From contig CABJAP010000001.1 in assembly GCA_902363595.1 (NCBI GenBank), forward strand, positions 434,001 to 498,000: 64,000 bases of DNA, written 5' to 3'. Below, piece by piece: positions 17,072-25,510 of the stretch. The stretch comes from Clostridia bacterium (lineage in GTDB: Bacteria > Bacillota > Clostridia > Peptostreptococcales > Anaerovoracaceae). The notes beneath the pieces were generated by a model. It saw only the letters and a program-made list of their open reading frames with translations. It had not been told where the DNA came from and searched no databases. The translations under genes and the position numbers were made by a program. Positions within the stretch are counted from its first letter, which is position 1, and each line of letters opens with the position of its first letter.

Positions 17072-17869
17072 TCAGCCGGCCTTTCTTTCGAGTCTCAGCT
17101 TGTCTGCAATAATTGCAATAAATTCCGAATTGGTTGGTTTTCCCTTGTCGTTATGCACCGTATAGCCGAACAGGCTGTTGATTGTTTCAATTTTTCCTCT
17201 GTTCCATGCAACTTCAATCGCATGCCGGATCGCCCGTTCCACCCTGCTGGGAGTTGTATTGTTGAGCTGGGCAATTGCCGGGTATAACTCTTTTGTTACC
17301 GCTCCCAGCAAATCCATATCCTCTACCACCATGGTGATGGCGTCCCGTAAGTATTGATATCCTTTGATGTGAGCCGGAACCCCAACTTCGTGGATAATGT
17401 TGGTGATATCCACTTCCAGATCTTCACGCGAGTTTTCTTCTTGATTATTGAGTATGGCTCTTGCGAAACTGATCTTCCCTTCTTCCTGAGCGTCGTTGCC
17501 GGCCAGTTGATTGATTCTTTTCAACAGAATGTCCAGGCTGAAAGGTTTAACGATGTAATATTCTGCTCCAAGATTGATGGCTTTCTGGGTGATTGTCTCC
17601 TGCCCTACGGCAGAAAGCACGATTGTCCGCGGATACACTGGCAAATCCATGCCGCTGATCGTTTCCAGAACGCCAAGTCCATCTAAATGGGGCATTATCA
17701 TATCCAGAACTAAAACCTCAGGCATATGTTCTTTTATGGCTTCTACTGTCTTGATTCCGTCGTGGGCAATGAACGAGATGTCGATATTGTCCTTATCCTG
17801 GAAAAAATCCGACAGAATGTCACAAAAGTCTTTGTTATCGTCAGCAATACCGATTTTAATTCTTTTCAT
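17072..17869 (-). CDS. spo0A: Stage 0 sporulation master regulator Spo0A
   Basis: 265 residues. Receiver domain 1-120 with the acidic pocket D10-D11, phospho-acceptor D56 (VLDMIMPH) and K108 (YIVKPF). A short linker leads to the Spo0A C-terminal DNA-binding domain from about residue 145 ([19 protein letters not shown], then [18 protein letters not shown] recognition helix and FIAIIADKL). Phosphorylated Spo0A starts sporulation by binding TGTCGAA boxes; one such box lies upstream. Downstream of spoIVB, the standard Firmicute order. AAAGGAGG precedes the ATG. Confidence 0.98.
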   Translation of the reverse strand: MKRIKIGIADDNKDFCDILSDFFQDKDNIDISFIAHDGIKTVEAIKEHMPEVLVLDMIMPHLDGLGVLETISGMDLPVYPRTIVLSAVGQETITQKAINLGAEYYIVKPFSLDILLKRINQLAGNDAQEEGKISFARAILNNQEENSREDLEVDITNIIHEVGVPAHIKGYQYLRDAITMVVEDMDLLGAVTKELYPAIAQLNNTTPSRVERAIRHAIEVAWNRGKIETINSLFGYTVHNDKGKPTNSEFIAIIADKLRLERKAG

Positions 17870-17936
17870 TTAATCCTCCTTTGTCAATAAACGCATTAAA
17901 CATTTGTTTTCCTCTTTTTCTCTCTTTTGGCTTGTT

Positions 17937-17963
17937 ATTCCATATATAATTTTAGATTATCCT
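17937..17963 (-). promoter_or_regulatory. Candidate sigma-H promoter of spo0A
   Basis: Minus strand reads AGGATAA (-35 like) then GGAAT (-10 like) 15 nt later, close to the sigma-H pattern seen at Bacillus spo0A Ps; the spacing is at the long end. Confidence 0.4.
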
Positions 17964-18005
17964 GTAAAAATAGCAACGAAAAAAGAAAGTCAATTTGCGT
18001 AGTAT

Positions 18006-18012
18006 TTCGACA
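18006..18012 (-). promoter_or_regulatory. 0A box (TGTCGAA) upstream of spo0A
   Basis: Exact match to the core Spo0A box, about 45 bp upstream of the candidate sigma-H promoter, suggesting autoregulation. Confidence 0.55.
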
Positions 18013-18022
18013 AATTTCTTAT

Positions 18023-19081
18023 TTATGAGTCAGATGCACGCAGCATCCACTCGATAAAAATCCCGTAGCCCTTCTGAGGATTATTGACAAATACATGGGT
18101 TACAGCACCGATAATGCGATTATTCTGTATGATTGGACTGCCGCTCATTCCCTGGACAATACCGCCGCTCTTTTCCAATAACCGCTTATCGGTTACTTTA
18201 ATTACCATGCCTTTATCCGCTGGTTCGCTCTGATGGTTGATCTTTTCAATTTCAATTTCAAATCGTTCCAGTTTATTATCGTCCAGGGTGGTCAGAATAT
18301 AGGCTTTTCCCTTTTCGATCTGGTCCTGTCTTCCGACGACTAAAGGCTTTGTGTACAGCGGATTTTCAATTGGATGATAAGCGTTTCCAAAAACGCCGTA
18401 AGAACTATTTTTCTCCAATCCGCCAAGTGGAGAGTCCGCTTCATAAAAGACGCCTCTGATTTCTCCCGGCGTTCCGGCGGTGCCTTCTTGAATGGATTGT
18501 ACTTGAGCTTGCAGCAGCTGCCCTTTATCCACTGATAGAATGGAGCCTGTTTCCGGGTCTACAATCGGATGGCCCAGTGCTCCGAAGGATTGATTCACCG
18601 GGTTATAGTAGGTCAGAGTGCCAATACCGGCGGTCTTGTCTTTAACCCAGACTCCCAGTTTATAGAGATTATCATCTTTGGACACGACTGGAGTAAGATT
18701 AATATCCAGTTTTTGCGACTTTCGTTTTACTTTCAGCTTTACATCGCCTTGTATTTTGTTCACTAAAGCTTGCACTTCTTCGGCTTTATACACCTTGGTA
18801 CCGTCGATTTCCAGAATCATGTCTCCGATCTGCAGTCCGGCTTGGATCCCCGGATTCACTTTCTTTCCGTCTGCCGTCTCAATTTCCTCCAGCCCTACGA
18901 TCAATACTCCTTTAACATCCATTCGAACGCCTACGGAATGTCCGCCCGGCACCAGCACGGTTTCTGATACCACATCCACACTGGCGGTATCATCGTCCTT
19001 CATTGTAAACTGGCCGATGATAATAATCGTAAGGAGGAGGCCCATAAAGATCAGGCCTCCTTTTTTAATCGCACTCTTCAT
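18023..19081 (-). CDS. spoIVB: SpoIVB serine peptidase (S55), sporulation signalling
   Basis: 352 residues. N-terminal membrane anchor (about 7-25), PDZ domain (about 85-135; AGLQIGDMILEIDG), then the S55 protease domain with H in ALGHPIVD near 190 and the nucleophile Ser in GMSGSPII near 312, followed by GAVTHVFVN. In Bacillus it is made in the forespore and cuts SpoIVFA to trigger mother-cell pro-sigma-K processing. It starts 11 nt after the BofC-like gene with GAGGAGG before the ATG, and precedes spo0A. Confidence 0.95.
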   Translation of the reverse strand: MKSAIKKGGLIFMGLLLTIIIIGQFTMKDDDTASVDVVSETVLVPGGHSVGVRMDVKGVLIVGLEEIETADGKKVNPGIQAGLQIGDMILEIDGTKVYKAEEVQALVNKIQGDVKLKVKRKSQKLDINLTPVVSKDDNLYKLGVWVKDKTAGIGTLTYYNPVNQSFGALGHPIVDPETGSILSVDKGQLLQAQVQSIQEGTAGTPGEIRGVFYEADSPLGGLEKNSSYGVFGNAYHPIENPLYTKPLVVGRQDQIEKGKAYILTTLDDNKLERFEIEIEKINHQSEPADKGMVIKVTDKRLLEKSGGIVQGMSGSPIIQNNRIIGAVTHVFVNNPQKGYGIFIEWMLRASDS

Positions 19082-19092
19082 TGCTGCCTCCT

Positions 19093-19554
19093 CTAGCTAT
19101 CAAAATTTTGCAGAAAGTCCGCCAGCTCATTTTTTGAGTTAACCTGAACGCCCTCCGCCAGCATCTGCTGGTCTTCCTTACTAAGTAAAGCAAAAGGGAT
19201 CGTCGTGATCTGATAAAGACTTTCCTCACCATTTCCATTGCAGTAGAACACTTTCACAACACCCTCGATCTCACGTATGAGAAAGTAGGTTTGTTGTGTT
19301 TCTTCGGTTTCTTTTGTTTCCTCTTCATCGGTTGTTTCTTCGTCGGTTGTTTCCGAAGTTTCATCATCCCTGCTGTCAACCACATCAGGACTTTGTGTCG
19401 TACTTTGTGTCTGTTGGTCTACTTTGGTAGCTGTATTGGCTTTCTGGCTGCCGCCATCATAATTGATCCATATTCCGAAGGCCAGCAGCGCCGCAGCGAT
19501 TATTCCGTAAAACCATTTACTTTTAAAAAAACTCTTTTTTTGATTACTAAACAT
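19093..19554 (-). CDS. BofC C-terminal-domain-like membrane protein
   Basis: 153 residues: membrane anchor (14-32), a long low-complexity Thr/Glu/Asp linker (about 40-85, many DEET/TEET repeats), then a 65-residue C-terminal domain beginning YFLIREIEGVVKVFY and containing ITTIPFALLSKEDQ and a final NSKNELADFLQNF. That end matches my memory of the BofC C-terminal domain (REYEGxIAVY.., LPxxDQxxLxxG). BofC restrains SpoIVB in Bacillus, and this gene is immediately upstream of spoIVB, which supports the call; a profile search is needed. A possible sigma-G-like promoter (GTATTA-17-AATACTA, minus strand, 19572-19601) precedes it. Confidence 0.6.
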   Translation of the reverse strand: MFSNQKKSFFKSKWFYGIIAAALLAFGIWINYDGGSQKANTATKVDQQTQSTTQSPDVVDSRDDETSETTDEETTDEEETKETEETQQTYFLIREIEGVVKVFYCNGNGEESLYQITTIPFALLSKEDQQMLAEGVQVNSKNELADFLQNFDS

Positions 19555-19594
19555 AACACCACCTCAGTTGGTAGTATTATCTAATAATTAGAAT

Positions 19595-21682
19595 TTAATA
19601 CCTCCTATGGCGATATGCCGCAAGAAAAATTAAGAAAACTGCGGCAAACAGCATAACAATCCAGATCCAGAACGGAAAATGATCGCCTGTTTGCGGAGAA
19701 TGATCCGTTTTCTTCGGCGCTGCTTGCGAAGGGATTTTTTGATTGGTCATTTCGCATTTGATGATTTCTCCGTGCTCCTTTACTTCAAATGGGAATGCGG
19801 TTTCATCAATCTGATAACCTTTGGGAGCATCAAATTCCCGAAAGTAATAATTCCCGACCGGTAGCTTTTCAAAAAATGCTTTTCCATTCTCATCAGTTCT
19901 GGTTTGAATCAGCACACGTTTGTCGGTATCCAGGATCTCAATCCCTGTATCAGGCAGAGGCTTTCCAGTGGAAAGATCGGTCTTTTGGATTTCTGCTCCG
20001 CCCTTTTTCAGTTCATTGGTCAGCTCCACATCGACAGAAGCGATTGCCGCCTCCTGGCCCGCGAACCGCAATTCTACCGCTGTCGGCTCTGTCAGGGCCG
20101 TATACCCTAAAGGCGCTTCCTTTTCCACTATATTGTATTTTCCCAGATATAATTCCTTAGAACTTGCGTTTCCCTGCTCATCCGTGGTGACAGTATCGGC
20201 CAGCTCTCCGGCTTTCAGACGGACGGTGCCGTCTTTTGTTACAATGTCTTCAGCGGCCATAATCTGAAAGACTGCTCCTGAAAGTTTTTTCTCTCCTGTT
20301 TTTGCCTGACCGCTCTCATACTCAATGGTATCCCCTTTTTTCGTCAGACGGATGATCCCTTTCTGAGGCATATCCGTCTGTTCCACTACAACGGTGCCCG
20401 CCGTATTGTCAGCCACGGAAAAGACTACCGGCTCCTTTTCCAGACGGTATCCATCGGGCGCCTGAACTTCCTGAACCTGATATGTACCGGCCGGCAGTGC
20501 TTGCGGCAGCGCGGCCCTGCCGTCTGCTCCCGTAGTCAAATTTTCTGCAACGAGACTTCCGCCAGTTCCATTTACCAGACGAAACACGGTGGGAGCACCG
20601 GTGATCGTTTTTCCGGTTTCCCGGTCTTTTTTTTCGATCACAACCTGAGTCGGCGTATCGACGGTTTTCAAACCCAAATACATGGCGAATTGATCTTCCG
20701 ATCCCATGATCATCGATTGGTACGCCGAATTGGTGGTGCAGTTCCAGACCAGGATCTTGCCGGAGGCGCTGCCCCCTTCCAGTGTGTTTTTCCCAGTCAG
20801 AACAACCGGCGTTTTAATGGGTGATGCGCTTTTAAAGGTGTATTGATTGCCGCTGCGACTTACGGTTACCCCTGAAACATTGCTCTTAATTCCGCTGGTT
20901 TTATTGTTGGTATCGGTGAGGGTTACCGCCCATCCGCCGGATGCCTGGTCATACGTCATATCGTATACTGGCGCTCCTTTTTTCGATTGTGACGCAAAGC
21001 TGTGGACCTTCAAATGATCGTTGACTTTTTTCAGCAGCCAGTTGTAGCACTTTTCCGCCGGCCGGCCTTTGAGAAAATTGTACATATGTTTGGCAGGCAT
21101 GCTGTGGGCCTTTGCCAGCTTGGTTCCATTGGGTTTGCCTTCCTTCGACGCAATGGTCCTCAGCCCTTGCTGCGCTTCCCAAACCAGAACTTGTGTCGCG
21201 AAATAATAATCAGCATCGTTTGCCCCTGAAACGGGCACTTTGCGCGAACCGTTTCTGCCGTAACACAAGGCTGCGGAAATAATCTTTTGTGCATCAGCGG
21301 GAAGGTTTTGAAACAGCGTCTTATCTTTGGATGAGTCATACGCCTTGTAATTGGCCGTATCCGCAAAGTTGGCGCCGAATTCGATGCAGTAGCCGTATCT
21401 GGCCGTACCGTCCGTCTTGTCGCTGATTTTCAGGTACCGCCACCTGACCTTGCTGCGGCCGTTGCCCGCCTTTACTTTCTTTGTGCCGTCGCTGTTGTAA
21501 AAGACAGTTTTGACATCTTCATTTATGTAATATTGTTTCCCATCTTTGCCTACCAGGATTTTGGTAAAATCCGCCGACCCCTTGTCTCCATGCTCCCAGG
21601 CGGCAAAAGCCGCAGCAGGAAACATGGACATGGTCACGCAGATGACCAGGATCCAGGTAAACACCCTTTTGTTCCTATTCAT
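19595..21682 (-). CDS. Sortase-anchored surface adhesin with thioester domain and Cna_B/SpaA repeats
   Basis: 695 residues. Signal peptide 1-27 (AAFAAW). Residues 45-330 form a thioester domain: C99 (RYGYCIEF) and Q164 (ATQVLVWE) match the Cys and TQxxxW residues that form a covalent Cys-Gln thioester in Gram-positive adhesins. Then three SpaA/Cna_B isopeptide domains (about 345-435, 440-555, 560-648), each ending in the YxVxExxAPxGY-type motif. C-terminus SPQTG sorting signal near 659, hydrophobic helix, RHRRY tail. SPQTG rather than LPXTG suggests a class B/E-like sortase. It lies 9 nt after comEA with a GGGGGA ribosome binding site. Confidence 0.9.
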   Translation of the reverse strand: MNRNKRVFTWILVICVTMSMFPAAAFAAWEHGDKGSADFTKILVGKDGKQYYINEDVKTVFYNSDGTKKVKAGNGRSKVRWRYLKISDKTDGTARYGYCIEFGANFADTANYKAYDSSKDKTLFQNLPADAQKIISAALCYGRNGSRKVPVSGANDADYYFATQVLVWEAQQGLRTIASKEGKPNGTKLAKAHSMPAKHMYNFLKGRPAEKCYNWLLKKVNDHLKVHSFASQSKKGAPVYDMTYDQASGGWAVTLTDTNNKTSGIKSNVSGVTVSRSGNQYTFKSASPIKTPVVLTGKNTLEGGSASGKILVWNCTTNSAYQSMIMGSEDQFAMYLGLKTVDTPTQVVIEKKDRETGKTITGAPTVFRLVNGTGGSLVAENLTTGADGRAALPQALPAGTYQVQEVQAPDGYRLEKEPVVFSVADNTAGTVVVEQTDMPQKGIIRLTKKGDTIEYESGQAKTGEKKLSGAVFQIMAAEDIVTKDGTVRLKAGELADTVTTDEQGNASSKELYLGKYNIVEKEAPLGYTALTEPTAVELRFAGQEAAIASVDVELTNELKKGGAEIQKTDLSTGKPLPDTGIEILDTDKRVLIQTRTDENGKAFFEKLPVGNYYFREFDAPKGYQIDETAFPFEVKEHGEIIKCEMTNQKIPSQAAPKKTDHSPQTGDHFPFWIWIVMLFAAVFLIFLAAYRHRRY

Positions 21683-21691
21683 AATATCCCC

Positions 21692-22327
21692 CTAAACCAT
21701 AATTTGTTCCTTTAATTTTTCAAATGTCTTGTCTCCAATTCCATTGACATTTTTCAAATCCTCAGGTTTCTTAAAAAATCCGTTGCTTTTTCGGTAGTCC
21801 ACGATCTTTTCCGCAGTTGCCGGGCCTACTCCATTGAGGGTCTGCAGTTCTACTTCAGTGGCCGTGTTGATGTTGACTTTTGATTTTGCGCCGCTGCCGC
21901 CGTCAGAAGAAGGCAAATCCACAAGCCCGGAAACCGTTTCCCCCTTTTCCGGTATATAGACCTTTTCGCCGTCGGACAAAAAGGCCGCCTGATTGATTCC
22001 GGCCGTATCCGCATTGCTTTTCAATCCTCCGGCCGCTGAAACTGCATCCGCCACCCGGCTTTCCGCTTTCAGCTCTACCACCTGAGGCGTATTCACAGCC
22101 CCGCCCACATCGACCATAATCGTCTCCGGTTCTTCTGCCTCCTCCCCAGCCTCACCACTGGCAGAAGCCTGCTGCGCGGATTGGGAAACGGCCAGCTCTT
22201 CTTGGCTGCTGTTTCCGCCCAGAACAAAAACAAAAAAAGCAGCCGCAAGCATAACAGCGATTGCAGCTGCTTTGATAATCAATTTTTTGTTGCTGAGCAG
22301 AAATTCTTTGTTCAGGTATTGTTTCAT
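21692..22327 (-). CDS. comEA: ComEA-like DNA-binding protein (SLBB + helix-hairpin-helix)
   Basis: 211 residues. Transmembrane anchor 16-40, Ser/Ala/Glu linker, SLBB domain about 70-130 (VDVGGAVNTPQVVEL, VYIPEKGE), then tandem helix-hairpin-helix from about 148 (VNINTATEVELQTLNGVGPATAEKIVDYR, NVNGIGDKTFEKL). Family role: binding incoming DNA at the membrane during transformation. comEC and comEB are not adjacent, so competence itself is not shown. It leads a transcript with the adhesin gene under a palindrome-flanked promoter. Confidence 0.92.
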   Translation of the reverse strand: MKQYLNKEFLLSNKKLIIKAAAIAVMLAAAFFVFVLGGNSSQEELAVSQSAQQASASGEAGEEAEEPETIMVDVGGAVNTPQVVELKAESRVADAVSAAGGLKSNADTAGINQAAFLSDGEKVYIPEKGETVSGLVDLPSSDGGSGAKSKVNINTATEVELQTLNGVGPATAEKIVDYRKSNGFFKKPEDLKNVNGIGDKTFEKLKEQIMV

Positions 22328-22339
22328 CTCTAAATCCCC

Positions 22340-22376
22340 TTTCGTGAATGTTTACATTATTTTACAATTCACGAAA
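22340..22376 (-). promoter_or_regulatory. Palindromic operator over the comEA promoter
   Basis: TTTCGTGAAT (22340-22349) and ATTCACGAAA (22367-22376), a perfect 10-bp inverted repeat with 17-nt gap. On the minus strand one arm lies between -35 and -10, the other just after the predicted start of transcription, so it reads as a DNA operator rather than an RNA hairpin. Confidence 0.55.
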
Positions 22377-22387
22377 AGAAATGTCAA
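22359..22387 (-). promoter_or_regulatory. Sigma-A promoter of comEA-adhesin transcript
   Basis: Minus-strand TTGACA (22382-22387), 17-nt spacer, TAAAAT (22359-22364), about 30 nt before the ATG. Confidence 0.75.
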
Positions 22388-22407
22388 TATATTACTTGTA
22401 ATTTCTG

Positions 22408-23076
22408 TCAGTTATTAAAGAAAAGTTTTGTCCGCATCACATCCATCTCCCACCGGTCCGTGGGGATCTCCAGAAAGCGGGCCAGCGCCTGGATTACCAG
22501 CTCCGGACTGAGATTGGAATGGCTCCCGCAGTCCAGCAGCGCTGTGACAAGCAGATTTTCGCCTGCAAGGACAAAGTTCATGGAGCGGATCTTATCCCGG
22601 ATATCCACTTCTTTCATTTGTTTGGACTTTTTCTGTTTCTTGGGAACCAGAATTTCTTTTTGCGCTAAAAAGGCTTCACAAAGGGCTTGTCCGCTTTCTT
22701 CCGGTTCTTTGCCCATGGGAATGCCGATGATATACTCTGCCGATTCGGCCCTTGCCGCAAGGCTTTTCTGCTGGCCGGCTGTCTTTTCACAGCTGAAGAG
22801 CTTCACGCCTTCCGGCATCTGCAGGTCCAGCGCCTGCTTCAGCTGTTTTTCGTCATAATCCTCCTCCGTCTCCAGCTCCAGATACTCGGCGATACTGGAA
22901 TAGCCAAGGGACAAAGGCTGGGCGAATCCCATCTTGGGATGGGGATTGAACCCCTGAGAATAGGAAAGCTTGATTCCTGCTTTTTTCAGCGCTCTTTTAA
23001 ACAGCCGCAGCATGTCCAAATGGGAAGTATAGCAAATTGATCCTTCTTTGGAAAATTTGATCACATATTGGCTCAT
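22408..23076 (-). CDS. TIGR03936-family radical-SAM-associated protein (DUF2344)
   Basis: 222 residues from the ATG at 23076, which overlaps the upstream stop (ATGA) and has GGAGGTGA 5 nt before it. Family core: YVIKFSKEGSICYTSHLDMLRLFKRALKKAGI and YSQGFNPHPKMGFAQPLSLG. The family almost always sits next to a TIGR03960 radical-SAM protein, as here, and both track with rng/rplU; a role in RNA or ribosome modification is suspected but not established. No radical-SAM cluster of its own. Confidence 0.9.
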   Translation of the reverse strand: MSQYVIKFSKEGSICYTSHLDMLRLFKRALKKAGIKLSYSQGFNPHPKMGFAQPLSLGYSSIAEYLELETEEDYDEKQLKQALDLQMPEGVKLFSCEKTAGQQKSLAARAESAEYIIGIPMGKEPEESGQALCEAFLAQKEILVPKKQKKSKQMKEVDIRDKIRSMNFVLAGENLLVTALLDCGSHSNLSPELVIQALARFLEIPTDRWEMDVMRTKLFFNN

Positions 23077-24908
23077 TGGTTCACCTCCGGCATACAATTG
23101 GCTTTTCGGTTCATACCGCATCCCGCGCATCCTTTGCGGCAGTCCTGGGTGGTCGTTTCTGCTTTTGCCTTTTCGTTTTCTTGAATGAGAAACTCACGGG
23201 TCACATAGCAGTCGATCCGATCCCACGGCAGAATTTCATCATAGCTTCTGGCCCGGGTGGTGTAAAAGGCAGGATCGATTCCGGTTTCAGAAAAGGCCTG
23301 TTTCCACAGACCGCCTCTGAAATGCTCCGACCATCCGTCAAACTTACATCCCAGCTCAAAGGCGCGGATCAGAGCCCTGCTCACCCTCCGGTCTCCCCTG
23401 GCGAAAACGGCTTCCAGGGCGCTGACCTCTGTGTCGTGATAATTGAAGGTTACTCCCTTCATAGTCAGCTGTTTTGTCAAATAATCGTGCTTTTTGAAGA
23501 AGGATTCTTCTGTATCCTGCGCCTCCCATTGGAAGGGCGTATGGGCTTTGGGCACAAAGTTGGAGACGCTGACCGTAACATTGAAGCGTCCGCCTTTCCG
23601 CCCTTTCACTTCATAATTGATGGCTTTTATTTTGCGTGCGATTTCGGCGATTCCGTCCAGATCCTCATAAGTCTCTGTCGGCAGTCCGATCATAAAGTAC
23701 AGCTTCACATTGCTCCATCCCAGTTCCAGGGCCTGGCGCACGGCTCCGTAAATATCCTCCTCAGTAATGCCTTTGTTAATTACATCGCGGAGCCTCTGAG
23801 AGCCCGCTTCCGGGGCAAAGGTCAGCCCGGACTTCTTGTACCCCTGAATCTCCTGCAGCACGTTGAAAAAGAAGGAATCCAGCCGCAGAGACGGCAGCGA
23901 AAGGGAAACGTTCTGCTCCTTGCACATGGCCATCAAATCCAGCGCCAGCTCTTCAAATCGGGAATAATCGCTGGTGGACAGGGACAGAAGGGAAAGTTCT
24001 TCATGCCCCGTATTGTCCAGCTGATGTTTCACAATCTCTTTGATGGTTTCCGGCTCCCGCTCCCGGACCGGCCGGTAGATCATACCTGCCTGGCAGAACC
24101 TGCACCCTCTGGTGCATCCGCGGAAGGTCTCAACTACTGCCCGGTCGTGGACCACTTCAATCAAAGGAACGATCGGTTCCTCCGGGAAAAATGCCTTGTC
24201 CAAATCCGCAATCAGCGCCCGCTCAATGCGGTCCGGCGCCCCTTCATAAGTTTTGACAATCTCCTTGATCGTTCCATTTTCATCATAGACAGGCTCATAA
24301 AACCGTGGAACATAGACGCCGGGAAGCTTGCAGATAGCTTTCAAATAGTCTTCCTTGGTCTGCTCGTCCTCTTTCATCTTGACCACTTGCGGCAGCAGCT
24401 CTTCTCCATCGCCGATGAGAAAGGCATCGACAATTTCGGCCAAAGGTTCCGGGTTATAGGCGCACGGCCCGCCGGCCAGGATGATTGGGAAGGAATCGTC
24501 CCGTTCCTCCGCCAGAAGGGGGATCTTGGCCAGAGAAAGCATATTGAGCAGGTTGGTAAAGGAAAGCTCGTACTGCAGGGTGAATCCCAGGAAGTCCAAT
24601 TCCTTTAGCGGCGTCTTTGTTTCCAGCGTGAACAGTTCCATCCCATTGTTTCGCATCAGCTTCTCCATATCCATGGCCGGTGCGAAAACCCGTTCACAAT
24701 AAATATCCGCTTCCTTGTTCAAGATATGATACAGGATCTGCATGCCCATGTAGGACATTCCGATCTCATAGGTATCCGGGAAAGCGAATCCAAACCGGTA
24801 TCGGACCTGCTGGGGATCCTTGATCACCGCATTGATCTCCCCGCCAATGTAGCGGGCCGGTTTTTCTACTTGTTTCAATAGCTTGTCCAGTTCTTTACTG
24901 ATTTCCAT
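23073..24908 (-). CDS. TIGR03960-family B12-binding-like radical SAM protein
   Basis: 611 residues. N-terminal Rossmann/B12-binding-like region (about 35-170; PDTYEIGMSYMGMQILYHILN, AGGPCAYNPEPLAEIVDAF). Radical-SAM cluster ligands C265, C269, C272 in GCTRGCRFCQAG, then TFAPEAGSQRLRDVINKGI and LPTETYEDLDGI. A Cys-rich tail (DCRKGCAGCGMN) may hold a further cluster. The reaction is unknown. It abuts the HD-domain gene (stop and ATG adjacent) and overlaps the TIGR03936 gene by 4 nt. Confidence 0.92.
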   Translation of the reverse strand: MEISKELDKLLKQVEKPARYIGGEINAVIKDPQQVRYRFGFAFPDTYEIGMSYMGMQILYHILNKEADIYCERVFAPAMDMEKLMRNNGMELFTLETKTPLKELDFLGFTLQYELSFTNLLNMLSLAKIPLLAEERDDSFPIILAGGPCAYNPEPLAEIVDAFLIGDGEELLPQVVKMKEDEQTKEDYLKAICKLPGVYVPRFYEPVYDENGTIKEIVKTYEGAPDRIERALIADLDKAFFPEEPIVPLIEVVHDRAVVETFRGCTRGCRFCQAGMIYRPVREREPETIKEIVKHQLDNTGHEELSLLSLSTSDYSRFEELALDLMAMCKEQNVSLSLPSLRLDSFFFNVLQEIQGYKKSGLTFAPEAGSQRLRDVINKGITEEDIYGAVRQALELGWSNVKLYFMIGLPTETYEDLDGIAEIARKIKAINYEVKGRKGGRFNVTVSVSNFVPKAHTPFQWEAQDTEESFFKKHDYLTKQLTMKGVTFNYHDTEVSALEAVFARGDRRVSRALIRAFELGCKFDGWSEHFRGGLWKQAFSETGIDPAFYTTRARSYDEILPWDRIDCYVTREFLIQENEKAKAETTTQDCRKGCAGCGMNRKANCMPEVNQ

Positions 24909-25445
24909 TTATATACCTTTCATAAGTTGATCTAACGTCATTCCGATGGTGTTTTCAATACCTTCGATGAGGGCCTGAGCTTCTTTTTTCTTTTCCAGTA
25001 TTCGCTTTTCCGCATCCGCGTGTCCCTGTTTTCTGGCCTTTTCAATGATATATTCCATACGTTTGTCAAGCCCCACATAGGCATCTTCTTTGACAATGCG
25101 GTCGCCCAGGCAGACCAGGTCGGTTTCATTGACGTGTTCTACTGCGGAAAAAGGAGAATAGCGCATATGCACTTTGATAATATCGGCCTCCTGCTCATAG
25201 CCCAGAGACTTTGCAAGCTCATAGCCTTTTTCCCAATGCTCGTCCTCGACCCGGGCAATATCGTGGATCAGCCCGGCAGCTTCGATCAGTTCCAAATCCA
25301 GATGATAACCGTGTTCATTCAGCGCTTTTCCCATCTTCACTGCCGTGTCAGCCACCGCTTTGCAGTGCTTTACCACATGTTCCGGCGTTTTATATTCTTC
25401 CAATAGGCGCAGGCAGTCCTGCCTGCTGGGGTGTTTTTTTCTCAT
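24909..25445 (-). CDS. HD-domain phosphohydrolase
   Basis: 178 residues from the ATG at 25445 (AAGGAAGG lies a rather long 13 nt upstream; the frame is open 12 codons further). HD superfamily: H in EHVVKHCKAVA, the metal pair in AGLIHDIAR, a later H in IIKVHMRY and D in LGDRIVKED. Metal-dependent phosphohydrolase acting on a nucleotide or phosphoester that cannot be named. It resembles but is not clearly YqeK. Stands between the SpoIVFA-like gene and the radical-SAM pair, on the same strand. Confidence 0.8.
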   Translation of the reverse strand: MRKKHPSRQDCLRLLEEYKTPEHVVKHCKAVADTAVKMGKALNEHGYHLDLELIEAAGLIHDIARVEDEHWEKGYELAKSLGYEQEADIIKVHMRYSPFSAVEHVNETDLVCLGDRIVKEDAYVGLDKRMEYIIEKARKQGHADAEKRILEKKKEAQALIEGIENTIGMTLDQLMKGI

Positions 25446-25510
25446 CGTTAAAATCAGTCCTTCCTTGCGGCAAATCCGCATTCAAACGGCGGAATTATTA
25501 TACCATAAAT

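Noticed and set aside
23076..24608. 510-codon plus-strand frame opposite the TIGR03960 gene
   Set aside because: Antisense shadow of a well-supported radical-SAM gene; composition is typical of a mirrored frame and no motif is present.
25445..25481. Upstream start of the HD-domain gene
   Set aside because: No ribosome binding site before the ATG at 25481; the family normally begins near the chosen ATG, though that start is itself only moderately supported.
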